Source: Legionella anisa (GTDB lineage Bacteria > Pseudomonadota > Gammaproteobacteria > Legionellales > Legionellaceae). From it: 64,000 nt of DNA. Below the pieces are notes generated by a model that saw only the letters and a list, made by a program, of their open reading frames with translations, was not told the origin of the DNA and made no database searches. Shown here piece by piece: positions 28,001 through 35,478 of this stretch (position 1 is the stretch's first letter; each line of letters starts with the position of its first letter). The stretch is taken from the NCBI RefSeq assembly GCF_001467525.1, contig NZ_LNXS01000053.1, positions 15,045 through 79,044 of the forward strand. The letters are read 5' to 3'. A program made the translations under genes and the position numbers.

Positions 28001-30899
28001 TGAAGAATCGATTATAAAGAATGTTAAAGCGGGTATTAACATTCTTAAGCCATTGATGAGCAGTGATGAAGCGCAAAAACAACTAGAACTGACAGATCTT
28101 ACCAAAGGCCAAAAAGAAGCTTGTGAGTTAATCACGACTACATCCGATCAGTTTATTATGATTCAGGGGTATGCAGGAACTGGAAAAACAACCATGACTC
28201 GCAGTGCTATTGATACCATCAAGCATGCCCAATCAATGACTCATGAAGAGGTTGAACTAATTGCGGTTGCGCCCACTCACCAGGCTGTAAAAGAAATGAG
28301 GGCTCTGGGAATTGAAGCCCAAACATTAAAGAGTTTCCTTATTGAACAAGAACAGGAATCGACATTAAGCAAAAAAACACTTGTTCTTATCGATGAATCA
28401 TCCATGGTCTCTAATCGAGATTGCGCAAACCTCATGCAAAAAATTCATCATTCTGGCGCTCGTTGTGCAATGCTTGGCGATATTAGCCAACATCAAAGTA
28501 TTGAAAGCGGTAAGCCAAGTAAGATATTAATTCAAGAGGGAAGCATCAGGGTGGCCTGTATGGATGATTTGGTAAGACAACAAGTTATCGAATACAAAAA
28601 AGCAATCGAAACATTAATCGCCGGTGATATTGACAAGGCCTTAGCTCAGTTAGCCAATCAACCCTTAGACTCAATCACCCGCACTAAAGCGGATAGTCCT
28701 TACCATAGCATTACCTCTTCAATTATTGAAACAGGCGATTCGACCAAAGACTACCTGCAACTGGAAAACACACAACAGCAATCAATAGATCCATTCCAGG
28801 AAGAATTAAAGCAAAAGAACCCCATCGAAATGGCTGTAGGAGATTATTTATCTCGTACACCATCATGCCGTGATAACACGATTGTTATCATTCATGAAAA
28901 TAAAAAACGGGAAGTTGCAAATGGTTTGATAAGAGATGCCCTTATGAAAGAATCTACTTTAGGCTCCGAAAACAAAGAATTTCCGAGACTGTTAAGCACT
29001 AATTACACTACTGCAGAGCTTTATTATTGCGAAACATATCGGGATTGCTTAAAAAAGCAAGAGGAGTATTTTTTAAAGAAAGCGGAGCACTATTTCAAAG
29101 TGGTTTCAGTAGATGAATCAGCGAAAGTGGTAGTATTAAACGATGCGAAAGGAAATAAATGCCTCTTTGTTCCTGAAAAAGAAAATAAAGACTGGAAAAT
29201 TGAATTGTTTCAATCGATGCCAGGAAGGGTTTCAGTTGGTGAAAAAATTCATTTTAAAAAATCCGATAAGACTCTAGGTCGATTCGCTAATGAAAGGGTA
29301 CAGGTGACGGCGGTAAATAATGAGTCATTTACCGTAAAAGACAGTAGTGGTGTGGAACACGTGCTGCAAAAAAAATTGATGAGCGACTCCCATTGGGATT
29401 ATAGTTATACGGCTACCAGCTATTCAATTCAAGGAGCTTCATCCCCATTTGTTATTGGGGTTGCTGAGACTAAAAATGCGCAAGTAAATCACCTGCGGTC
29501 GTTTTATATTATGGTAACGCGAGGCTCCTTGCAGGCAATGATTTATACAGACGATCATAAAAAGCTGCAAAAACAACTTCGCGTTACTCCTGAGAAAACT
29601 TCTGCATTGGAATCACTTAACCATCTGAATGTCCAAACAAAGCCCCCAATACCCAATGCACCATCAACATCACTCAAAGCAGCGCAAAGAATGCCCATAA
29701 TGAAGAACCAGGAGCCTCGTTATGATGCGAATATGCTGTCACAACACTTATCCGAGCAGGCAGAGCTGGTAATAGAATCATTGCTAGGGCAGCCTAATCA
29801 AGCGCTTTCTTCCAAAACAGAATATCGATATGGTACTCACGGCAGCTTAAGCCTCTGTTTAAGCGGAGAAAAAAGAGGAGTTTGGCATAACTTTGAAACA
29901 CAAGAAAAAGGAAACATGCTTCATTTGATCCAAAAAACATTGAATCTAAATTTTAAAGAAAGCCTTGAATATGCCGCCAAATTAACAGGTGATGACCTAA
30001 AGGAACGTATTAAAATAGCAAACAAAAACCCCAATAATTTTCAAGTGAAAGACACTGATAAGAAAAGAAAAACATCAGATTATGGTTTGCAATTGGTGCG
30101 AGAATCCAAACCTATATCAGGCACTATAGCAGAAAGGTATTTAAAAGAAATTAGAAAGATACATAATGTATCTGGGGAAAATATTCGATTTCATCCTAAT
30201 GTCTATACCAAAGATACTGAGGAAGTACGCTACAGGCCAGCACTGTTAAATATTGCACGAGACAAAGACAATAAAGTGGCCTGCGTTGAAGTGGTATACC
30301 TGGATAATGAAACAGCAAATAAAGCAATAATGAAGATAAAACCCAAGAAATCTTATGGCTCAAAAGCAGGCGTTGGCGTCGTTTTAAGCGAGGGTAAAGG
30401 ACATGAAAGTGTCACCTACATTACAGAAGGGGTGGAAACCGGATTAAGCGTTAGAGATGCAGTTCAAAATGAACGGGTTATAGCGACTCTTGGGAAAGAA
30501 AATTTTGTAAATATCGATATGGCATTACTTACAGATAAAATAGTCATTTGTATGGATAATGATGGCAAATCAATTAAAGAAGATAAGGTAATCATTCAAA
30601 CCATTGAACGATTAAAACAGCATGGAAAAACTGTAGAAATTGCCATTCCGTTACATCAAAAAGACTTTAATGATGTGAATAAAAGCAGTGGGGTTCAAGG
30701 AGTGGTAGATATATTAAATAAAGCAACGAATGTCGATAAATTTATTGGCTGCCCTAATAAAATAGATATGAATCAAGATCAAATTAAGAAGTGTCTTGAG
30801 AGCATTTCTCGACAAATGAATCTCGAACTTCCTGAAAATAAAAATAATCCAATTGAGAAACTGAAAACCCTGCAGCGAGGAGAAATGGAAATATATTAA
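25065..30899 (+). CDS. traI: TraI relaxase-helicase with C-terminal primase/TOPRIM domain
   Basis: The 1944-residue protein starts with the TrwC/TraI relaxase domain: paired tyrosines Y14-Y15 and Y21-Y22, and the metal-binding histidines in ILHDTSREL and QLHVHALL. A degenerate first RecD-like helicase follows (VLIVDEAQRL near 533), then an active one with Walker A GYAGTGKTT near 1034 and Walker B LVLIDESSM. From about 1580 it departs from F TraI: GVWHNFETQEKGNMLHLI, then TYITEGVETGLSV near 1785 and IVICMDNDGKS near 1826 form a DNA-primase/TOPRIM module. It should nick oriT, stay bound to the 5' end, unwind the strand, and may prime synthesis in the recipient. F TraI has 1756 residues and lacks this tail. 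Confidence 0.9.
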   Translation: MLSLRVKPIKMPGYYFDKENYYFSNQLTTEWVGLSAERQNLSGEVNVLSLEAVVRGALPSGDVIGLKTQSGEIKHRGGYDLTFSAPKSVSYLGLVCGHKEFIDLHLNAVKTVLKLIEKEAAEARKSGKEGMEYEKTGNLCFATILHDTSRELDPQLHVHALLMNFTERLDGKWRALASDISRNHGTMEWIMDNQIFLGLVYRSEIALGLKEMGLEIEHTGDAHGLFEIKHFDKTLLERMSKRRTQVEEHIKGMHSNSLKAYDRATLDSRKSKEVVSPEELRMRWKAESEALGVNPATYLATLKDKTKESHTPKEAMSNNQELDRSVLDAIAHLEEKKLTFTYQEVLQTSLYFSLGEQGFEALMSRIDQEIDAQNLIALNAENSSFTTSKLINKEQELIKKIVNFTHQKKGIERNMDKVCKLTDNESIQKAVTQALFNKDGVVRIKQQSATSRELLSTLIDYSQDSKIIRILCPSAFSANTINKDMAKSAPTLWQWILSIGKQDLCETVAGFNYRHGSEHKLPFFHSKKEREVLIVDEAQRLAPDEMNTLLSIADKRCAKVIFLEKSQSLSGFKSDIPDLLDKACIKSFEVDDRKVPATSINLIEAQTVEGRILKTAQMYCNLPVIQRQNTKVFTVSKLEAKEVNEAIRTQLKEQGEISSDEKTINTLTRIPLTLSEKKLAKSYQSNWILIHNTRTESKKFTVLGINEKDNQLIVRNSNGARSLLAAKNITDSMQIYEQTPLSVGIGDQLVATASLSFEGLKIGNQYEVTAFTRHGIKIRDGKRSIHLITSNEKHFPLSHAYAKTMYSDDLKPVKQTIMTLPAYALKQNTMSLLCESSKENVMIITDNVDKANRFAMKSATKSSAISLTLDAAKTNHGAQIIDHRTTSDLLSSLEQALTLLTAKKPQKSDAEKALHFAIAHLSEREAAFTRSDLLEVAVHQAIGKAGLNEIDNVLGNAINSGDLISGGNEFLTTKEAVAFEESIIKNVKAGINILKPLMSSDEAQKQLELTDLTKGQKEACELITTTSDQFIMIQGYAGTGKTTMTRSAIDTIKHAQSMTHEEVELIAVAPTHQAVKEMRALGIEAQTLKSFLIEQEQESTLSKKTLVLIDESSMVSNRDCANLMQKIHHSGARCAMLGDISQHQSIESGKPSKILIQEGSIRVACMDDLVRQQVIEYKKAIETLIAGDIDKALAQLANQPLDSITRTKADSPYHSITSSIIETGDSTKDYLQLENTQQQSIDPFQEELKQKNPIEMAVGDYLSRTPSCRDNTIVIIHENKKREVANGLIRDALMKESTLGSENKEFPRLLSTNYTTAELYYCETYRDCLKKQEEYFLKKAEHYFKVVSVDESAKVVVLNDAKGNKCLFVPEKENKDWKIELFQSMPGRVSVGEKIHFKKSDKTLGRFANERVQVTAVNNESFTVKDSSGVEHVLQKKLMSDSHWDYSYTATSYSIQGASSPFVIGVAETKNAQVNHLRSFYIMVTRGSLQAMIYTDDHKKLQKQLRVTPEKTSALESLNHLNVQTKPPIPNAPSTSLKAAQRMPIMKNQEPRYDANMLSQHLSEQAELVIESLLGQPNQALSSKTEYRYGTHGSLSLCLSGEKRGVWHNFETQEKGNMLHLIQKTLNLNFKESLEYAAKLTGDDLKERIKIANKNPNNFQVKDTDKKRKTSDYGLQLVRESKPISGTIAERYLKEIRKIHNVSGENIRFHPNVYTKDTEEVRYRPALLNIARDKDNKVACVEVVYLDNETANKAIMKIKPKKSYGSKAGVGVVLSEGKGHESVTYITEGVETGLSVRDAVQNERVIATLGKENFVNIDMALLTDKIVICMDNDGKSIKEDKVIIQTIERLKQHGKTVEIAIPLHQKDFNDVNKSSGVQGVVDILNKATNVDKFIGCPNKIDMNQDQIKKCLESISRQMNLELPENKNNPIEKLKTLQRGEMEIY

Positions 30900-30931
30900 T
30901 TACTTGAACGCAGTGCATCTAGGAATTTTAT

Positions 30932-31354
30932 ATGAAAAAAATGTTTGGAGTAATTTCTCTTTTATTGATAAATGGATCATCGGTCTACCTCATTTATCTC
31001 TATGTTTCAATAGCGTGCTCCACCAAAGTGAATAACCTGCTTCAGGTTGCTTATGAGCCATCTGGAATGCAAATGATTTTTTACTTTATATCGTTTCCAA
31101 TTTTTATGGTTTTAGCAATATTAAGTCGTATTCATTGCTATTATTTTAATGTAAAAAATGGATTGACTTTATGTTTATTTTTAATCTGGTTCTTGTATTT
31201 TATGTTTATCATATACATTGATCGAATAGTTCATTTTCCTAAAGGGAATGAACTATTTTATTATGGTAGTTTGGCTATTTCATTAGTGGCATTTGCTTTA
31301 ATTGGATTGACAACATATTTCCAGATGAAACAATTAATGACTTATTCAGAGTAA
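30932..31354 (+). CDS. small membrane protein downstream of traI
   Basis: The 140-residue protein has four predicted membrane helices (FGVISLLLINGSSVYLIYLY, MIFYFISFPIFMVLAIL, LTLCLFLIWFLYFMFIIYI, LAISLVAFALIGLTTYF) with short loops. It begins 32 bases after traI with an AGGA ribosome site, so it is probably the last gene of the transfer operon. I recognise no family. It could be an exclusion or pilus-acetylation type accessory, but there is no motif to support either. Confidence 0.55.
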   Translation: MKKMFGVISLLLINGSSVYLIYLYVSIACSTKVNNLLQVAYEPSGMQMIFYFISFPIFMVLAILSRIHCYYFNVKNGLTLCLFLIWFLYFMFIIYIDRIVHFPKGNELFYYGSLAISLVAFALIGLTTYFQMKQLMTYSE

Positions 31355-31419
31355 AATTTGAAGCTTAAAATAAGCCATATTATTTTTAAATTTAACTGGT
31401 AAATACCATTAATACTAAC

Positions 31420-31788
31420 TTAATTATTGATATATCCTTCAATGAAATTATCTACTTTCTTCTTAAGTTCTGCGATATGTTCTTCGGCATTATTTGATTC
31501 ACCTGAAAGTTTATTTTTATCATAAACACAGCGAAAAATATCAGCACTTATTCCCAGTAATCTTAAAAGATGAGTCGTGTGTTGACGATTCAATTCCTCC
31601 TCTTTTTCTAAGCGTCTTTTTTCATCTTCGCTGATTACTGGATTATCTTTATTGTGTAGGTATACCTTAATTCCTAATTCGATCATTTCTTTCATGGTTT
31701 GGGATGATGAATCATGTCCTTCATCTTTTTTAATTGTTTCGAGCTGATCAATGATTCTTTGATTTAGATAACAATAAGCCTTGGGCAT
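31420..31788 (-). CDS. traM: TraM-like relaxosome DNA-binding protein
   Basis: The ATG at 31788 follows AGAGGA and gives 122 residues; an upstream in-frame ATG at 31827 has no ribosome site. The N-terminus MPKAYCYLNQRIIDQLETI and MKEMIELGIKVY match the ribbon-helix-helix region of F TraM, and LLRLLGISADIF plus the final helix HIAELKKKVDNFIEGYI match its tetramerisation domain. F TraM has 127 residues. TraM binds sites in oriT, stimulates TraI nicking, and contacts the TraD tail. It lies between traI and the predicted nick, facing traI. Identification is by residue pattern, size and position. Confidence 0.75.
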   Translation of the reverse strand: MPKAYCYLNQRIIDQLETIKKDEGHDSSSQTMKEMIELGIKVYLHNKDNPVISEDEKRRLEKEEELNRQHTTHLLRLLGISADIFRCVYDKNKLSGESNNAEEHIAELKKKVDNFIEGYINN

Positions 31789-31827
31789 ACAATCCTCTTT
31801 TAAATTTATAATGCAGGTTCTGTGCAT

Positions 31828-32247
31828 TGTTTTTACCTGGTTTAGAATAATTGTATCATTTAATAATGGGTGTCGAATAGGTGTGTATATTCGTTCAATA
31901 GATATTTTTTACTCATTCAATAGGTGTGGATTAGGTGTTGATATTTTATAACTTATTGATTATTATTAAAGAGTGGATGCACACCTATATAAAATAGGGG
32001 TGTTAGCAGATCTTAAAATGCCAATCCGCACGTAAGCTACTGAATAATAATAAAATGTTTTAAGCAATAAACATTGCGAGGGGTGTGTTCTTTTTTATTT
32101 GGTTTTGCTTTTTTTGTGTGTGTTTCACTGGCCATTTTAGTATAGTTTATTTAAATTAATATTTTGGGAAGCGCATAATAATTGCGTACTTGTGATTCAC
32201 GGATTCTCTTATCTATAATCGTGTCACTGAACAGGGATATTTATATC
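31828..32247. promoter_or_regulatory. origin of transfer region (oriT), F-like
   Basis: This gene-free 420 bases holds five TAGGTGTG-like boxes: 31876-31885, 31919-31928, 31930-31939, an inverted copy at 31980-31987 and a variant ATAGGGGTGT at 31994-32003. To their right is a hairpin GCAAT-AAAC-ATTGC at 32064-32077 joined directly to GAGGGGTGTG, the same layout as the F oriT (inverted repeat followed by GTGGGGTGTG). The boxes are probable TraM sites, as the TraM-like gene lies next to them. The region also must hold promoters for traM (leftward) and for the first leading-region gene (rightward). I see no other structure right of 32100. Confidence 0.75.
32078..32090 (+). other. nic: predicted nic site of TraI
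   Basis: The plus strand reads TTGCGAGGGGTGTG at 32074-32087. F nic is TTGCGTGGGGTGT/GG, cut after the final T, so the cut here is predicted between 32086 and 32087. The TraI-bound 5' end would then be at 32087 and transfer would run rightward, with the tra genes entering last, as in F. The match is 13 of 14 bases around the cut; bases 3' of the cut (TTC for GTG) differ. Confidence 0.7.
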
Positions 32248-32550
32248 ATGGGCATATTAAAAAAAATTCTGAAAAAAATTGCTAAAATCATTCATTTTCG
32301 ACCATATAGCGAATGGACTGAAAATGAAAAAGCAAAGTATGCTAAACAGAATTCTTTTCGTTCTTGCTCCAAATCAAATAATACAGAAATTAATCCTGCT
32401 ACAGGATTACCAATGATTGGAGCTTTAGACAGCATGGGAAATTCTTTTGGTTCCAGTGCATCCGATAGAGACAATTATTGGAATAATGATTATCATCATT
32501 ATTCAACGTACAATAGCAGCAATTATGATCCATTTAACAATCGTTATTAA
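32248..32550 (+). CDS. leading-region protein of unknown function
   Basis: A 100-residue protein is predicted from the ATG at 32248. It begins with an amphipathic basic helix (MGILKKILKKIAKII) and ends with an unusual Asn-, Tyr- and Ser-rich tail (DNYWNNDYHHYSTYNSS). Such tails are often disordered. It is the first gene to the right of the predicted nick, so it would enter a recipient first. I recognise no family; membrane or nucleic-acid contact through the basic helix is conceivable. Confidence 0.5.
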   Translation: MGILKKILKKIAKIIHFRPYSEWTENEKAKYAKQNSFRSCSKSNNTEINPATGLPMIGALDSMGNSFGSSASDRDNYWNNDYHHYSTYNSSNYDPFNNRY

Positions 32551-32586
32551 AAGACACTAATTTTTATATTAAATTGAGGATTTATT

Positions 32587-32796
32587 ATGGCTTTAATCAG
32601 CGCAAGAAAAGCACCTGAAACTGAAAAAATTAAGATCGAAATCAGTAAAGATATTTACTCAGAAATAAAAGAATACTGCTTATGGGCTGGTATTGATAAC
32701 ATTAGCCATTTTTTTGAAGAATCATCTACGATGATTTTCTCTAAAGACAAAGAATGGAAGCAATACAGAAAAGAGAAAAAATTAACTTTAGCATAA
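32587..32796 (+). CDS. small leading-region protein, possible ribbon-helix-helix
   Basis: The 69-residue protein starts after TGAGGA. KIKIEISKDIYSEIKEYCLWAGI followed by NISHFFEESSTMI has the strand-helix-helix rhythm of a ribbon-helix-helix DNA-binding unit. That assignment is from pattern only. It lies in an apparent operon with the next two genes and could regulate them. Confidence 0.5.
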   Translation: MALISARKAPETEKIKIEISKDIYSEIKEYCLWAGIDNISHFFEESSTMIFSKDKEWKQYRKEKKLTLA

Positions 32797-32819
32797 TCAA
32801 TTTAAAAAAGGATATTCAA

Positions 32820-33458
32820 GTGAAAAACAGTATTAAAAAAACGTGTAAATACATAGTACCCATAGCTATTATTAGCATATTTGTTTTTCACTCTTATTCA
32901 GTCCAATCAAAACTAGAGCAGAAAGAAAAACAAACCTATATTACTATAAAAGAGTTATCCGAACTTGCCGCGAAAAATCGAGGTGTTGAGCCAACTTTTC
33001 TGGATAAGGCAGTAATTGCTATTATGGATTGGCTCATCCCTGTCGCTTTTATTAATAAGAATGAATATCTCAAATTACTGTCTGAACATAAAAAAGAAAT
33101 TACCTCAGAATCAAAAAAAATTTATGTGCCATCAAGCAAGATGGGGGAAGTTGTAGTCATCAAAAAATTTAAATTTTCAACACCGGAGATTAAGGAATCA
33201 AAATCCATACCTATGGGCAAAATTTTTAGTGCATTTGTCATCGCTCCCTTTCATGATTCTGATAGTCCTAATCAATTACAGTTTAAAATAAATATCAACC
33301 CCATTTCGTGCACCGCAATCTCTGATTCCATTTTAAAAACTGATTATAAATCAGGGAAAATAGTCGCAAAAATTAGCGAGATAAAGTGTGCTGATGATGA
33401 GTCGAAAATCATACCTTTAGAAGCAGTCGCACTTGTGTCAGGTAGGGTATTATCCTAA
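32820..33458 (+). CDS. membrane-anchored leading-region protein
   Basis: The best start is the GTG at 32820, preceded by AAAAAGGA, giving 212 residues; an in-frame ATG at 32754 lies inside the previous gene. One membrane helix (about 12-28, YIVPIAIISIFVFHSY) is followed by an extracytoplasmic domain with a repeated pattern of beta strands. Two cysteines (SCTAI, IKCADD) may pair. No family is recognised. Position suggests a leading-region operon of at least four genes. Confidence 0.5.
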   Translation: MKNSIKKTCKYIVPIAIISIFVFHSYSVQSKLEQKEKQTYITIKELSELAAKNRGVEPTFLDKAVIAIMDWLIPVAFINKNEYLKLLSEHKKEITSESKKIYVPSSKMGEVVVIKKFKFSTPEIKESKSIPMGKIFSAFVIAPFHDSDSPNQLQFKININPISCTAISDSILKTDYKSGKIVAKISEIKCADDESKIIPLEAVALVSGRVLS

Positions 33459-33460
33459 AA

Positions 33461-33742
33461 ATGAATATTCGATCTCTTCAAATAAAAGCACATTCTATAG
33501 TCTTATGTTTTTCTTTAATTAAACGGAAGTTGGCGTTTCTTTTATTCATTGTTTTTCTGATAAATAGTAAAGCTATTTTTTCTTACATAAAGAGCTCTTT
33601 AACTGTAATCATTAACAAATTGGATGTTCTTATTTTAGATCACCAAATTTTTTATTATTTGGTGATCTTATCAATCAACATTCTATTAATTATCAAAGCA
33701 TATTCAAGGTATAAAACTAACAAGATGAGGCATAAAGACTAG
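33461..33742 (+). CDS. small membrane protein of the leading region
   Basis: The 93-residue protein follows the previous gene after two bases. It has two predicted membrane helices (LAFLLFIVFLINSKAIF and FYYLVILSINILLII) and basic ends. No ribosome site is clear, so it may be translationally coupled. Function unknown. Confidence 0.4.
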   Translation: MNIRSLQIKAHSIVLCFSLIKRKLAFLLFIVFLINSKAIFSYIKSSLTVIINKLDVLILDHQIFYYLVILSINILLIIKAYSRYKTNKMRHKD

Positions 33743-33762
33743 CAAAAAACACCTCTTGCAAT

Positions 33763-34026
33763 TCAAAGTAATTCCCAATCTCCAAAGTATCCCTCTTTGG
33801 TTTTGATTAAATCCTCATAAACGCACATTTCTAAACCATTCCCTAATTCATCCCACCCCGTTAAATCCATGGCCTCCTTCAATGCGCTCTCAGTAACAAA
33901 AAAGATCCTTGGTACTCCATAAGTCCATATAATCACATCAACATCATTAAGGGTTGCGCCTTCAAATCCCCAATCATCCATTTCTTGTTCTGGGGTATTG
34001 CGTCCATGATATAATCTTAATTTCAT
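33763..34026 (-). CDS. conserved mobile-element hypothetical protein
   Basis: An 87-residue acidic protein starting MKLRLYHGRNTPEQEMDDWGF and ending EGYFGDWELL. Small proteins with this YHGR...DDWGF start and GYFGDWE end occur on many plasmids and conjugative elements, often near DUF932 genes; I recall the pattern but no function. No cysteine pair or membrane helix. It is downstream of, and co-oriented with, the DUF932 gene. Confidence 0.6.
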   Translation of the reverse strand: MKLRLYHGRNTPEQEMDDWGFEGATLNDVDVIIWTYGVPRIFFVTESALKEAMDLTGWDELGNGLEMCVYEDLIKTKEGYFGDWELL

Positions 34027-34109
34027 AATTGTCCTTTAAAATTGATTGATTTGCTTGTCATCCGTAGAATGATGAACAAAGGAATACTCCTTTGCTCATC
34101 AATGCCTGC

Positions 34110-34913
34110 TTATCTTTTTATTTCCATCATTTTTTCAGTAAGAGTCCATAACGCACGATTTAATTTCACATTTTGATCAATGGCTTTTACTTCTCTGGTT
34201 TTGGTTCGAGTGGTGTAACCGTATTTATTTAAACGATGGCCACGGATCCCACCTTTAATTAAGTTTTCTTGCAGGACATTAAACACGGTAAACAAATCAT
34301 TATCTTTTTGATCTACATAACGCCTTGGTTGCAATAAACTCTTAGGATTAACGATAATACCCCCCTCTGTATCAGAGAATTTTAGTGAGTGAGCAGCTTC
34401 TGCAAAAATCATTTTTTCATCGTCATTCAAGTGAATGGAAGCCATATCATCGGATACATCAAGCATGTTATTTGCTGTCTCAATCACTTTGTAGGTGCCT
34501 TCAATGACATTCCCAAGAACATCCCCCTGATGTTTAATTCTAATTTCGTTATACGCTTGTCCAGCGATCATTCCATTACTGCACACAACCCGAAAAAGAC
34601 CCGCCATTAAGCGATAAGAAGACAAACCATCATGAGAGTTAATAAGAACCAATTCGGGATAAAGCCCCTGATTATTTTGCAGGACATCATGGCGTTGAAA
34701 ACGGAGCATGTGTTTTGCAAATACTTTCGCTTCTTGGTTCTGGCTTTTGGTCTGGGTTGCCCAAGTGGGGAAAAAACCTTCTGACATTAATTTATCAATG
34801 ATTTGCTCGGTTGAAATGGGCGAGTACTTGGTACTCGTTTTATAAGAGCTGGCTTGTGTGAATATGGATGGCGCTAATTTGAATAATTTATCTTTTGATA
34901 ATACTGGTAACAT
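34110..34913 (-). CDS. DUF932 plasmid/phage protein
   Basis: The 267-residue protein matches the DUF932 family of plasmid and phage proteins: FFPTWATQTKSQ, HMLRFQR, PELVLINSHDGLSSYRLMAGLFRVVCSNGM and the C-terminal NVLQENLIKGGIRG. The segment NSHDGLSSYRL...RLVCSNG is the usual family core. Its function is unknown, though such genes are frequent in the leading region of conjugative plasmids, where they are suspected to help establishment. Its 5' leader is an inverted near-copy of that of the gene at 35103. Confidence 0.8.
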   Translation of the reverse strand: MLPVLSKDKLFKLAPSIFTQASSYKTSTKYSPISTEQIIDKLMSEGFFPTWATQTKSQNQEAKVFAKHMLRFQRHDVLQNNQGLYPELVLINSHDGLSSYRLMAGLFRVVCSNGMIAGQAYNEIRIKHQGDVLGNVIEGTYKVIETANNMLDVSDDMASIHLNDDEKMIFAEAAHSLKFSDTEGGIIVNPKSLLQPRRYVDQKDNDLFTVFNVLQENLIKGGIRGHRLNKYGYTTRTKTREVKAIDQNVKLNRALWTLTEKMMEIKR

Positions 34914-34939
34914 GTTGTTCTCCTATGTTTTTACTATTG
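34911..34939 (-). repeat. left arm of a 29-bp inverted repeat forming two gene leaders
   Basis: Read on the minus strand, this segment runs from upstream into the start codon of the DUF932 gene. It matches the reverse complement of 35077-35105 at 28 of 29 positions (one T/C difference next to the ATG). It contains TAGGAGAACA, the ribosome site. The identical leaders suggest the two divergent genes share a translational or transcriptional control. Confidence 0.85.
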
Positions 34940-35076
34940 TTCTCAAGGAACAAATACAGTATCGCAAAAAACCGACCCAAGGTCAAAATTATTTATAAAT
35001 TTTCTTTATAAACTTTATTTATTACAAATGTTGATATTTTAAGATGCACTTGTTATACTGTTCTTGTCTTAGTGAC

Positions 35077-35105
35077 CAATAGTAAAAACATAGGAGAACA
35101 GCATG
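35077..35105 (+). repeat. right arm of the 29-bp inverted repeat
   Basis: This copy ends in the ATG of the gene at 35103 and contains the same ribosome site. The arms are 137 bases apart, with a further palindrome TTGTTC-N5-GAACAA at 34937-34953 just beside the left arm, which may be an operator. The spacer is very AT-rich and must hold the divergent promoters. Confidence 0.85.
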
Positions 35106-35426
35106 ACTATTCCAGAAATTATCCAACGCCAATTACTGCACACAAATAAAGCGATCGTCTGGTCGTGGGGTGTGTCCAAATGGTATAAAGTATCCAATAC
35201 AATGCTTGCAATACGAGTTCATGCACACCGCCTCAATGGGTTTGTATGCATCACATTGGATGAGGCACATGATTTGTATAACATTACTTTTTATTCAAAT
35301 AAAACAGTTCCAGAGATGCTTAAGCATCCTGTTTCTGCATATGAGGCGATAGAAGGGGTTTATTGCGATCAACTCGTTGAGTTCATTGATAATATAATCG
35401 AAAGAATACCAAACTATAAATATTAA
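35103..35426 (+). CDS. conserved leading-region hypothetical protein
   Basis: The 107-residue protein (SWGVSKWYKVSNTML, CITLDEAHDLYNITFY, AIEGVYCDQLVEFIDN) resembles small plasmid and phage proteins that often accompany DUF932 genes and end in a GVYxxQL motif. No catalytic motif is seen. It is divergent from the DUF932 gene and shares its leader sequence, so the two products are likely made together. Confidence 0.6.
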   Translation: MTIPEIIQRQLLHTNKAIVWSWGVSKWYKVSNTMLAIRVHAHRLNGFVCITLDEAHDLYNITFYSNKTVPEMLKHPVSAYEAIEGVYCDQLVEFIDNIIERIPNYKY

Positions 35427-35478
35427 ACCTTATCCAGCCTCCAATCGCTGGGGGCTAGAAATCATTTGAGGTGATTTA

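Noticed and set aside
31868-32010. Repeated TAGGTGTG boxes as a CRISPR array or replication iterons
   Set aside because: Spacing is irregular, one copy is inverted, and the F-like nic beside them makes oriT the better reading.
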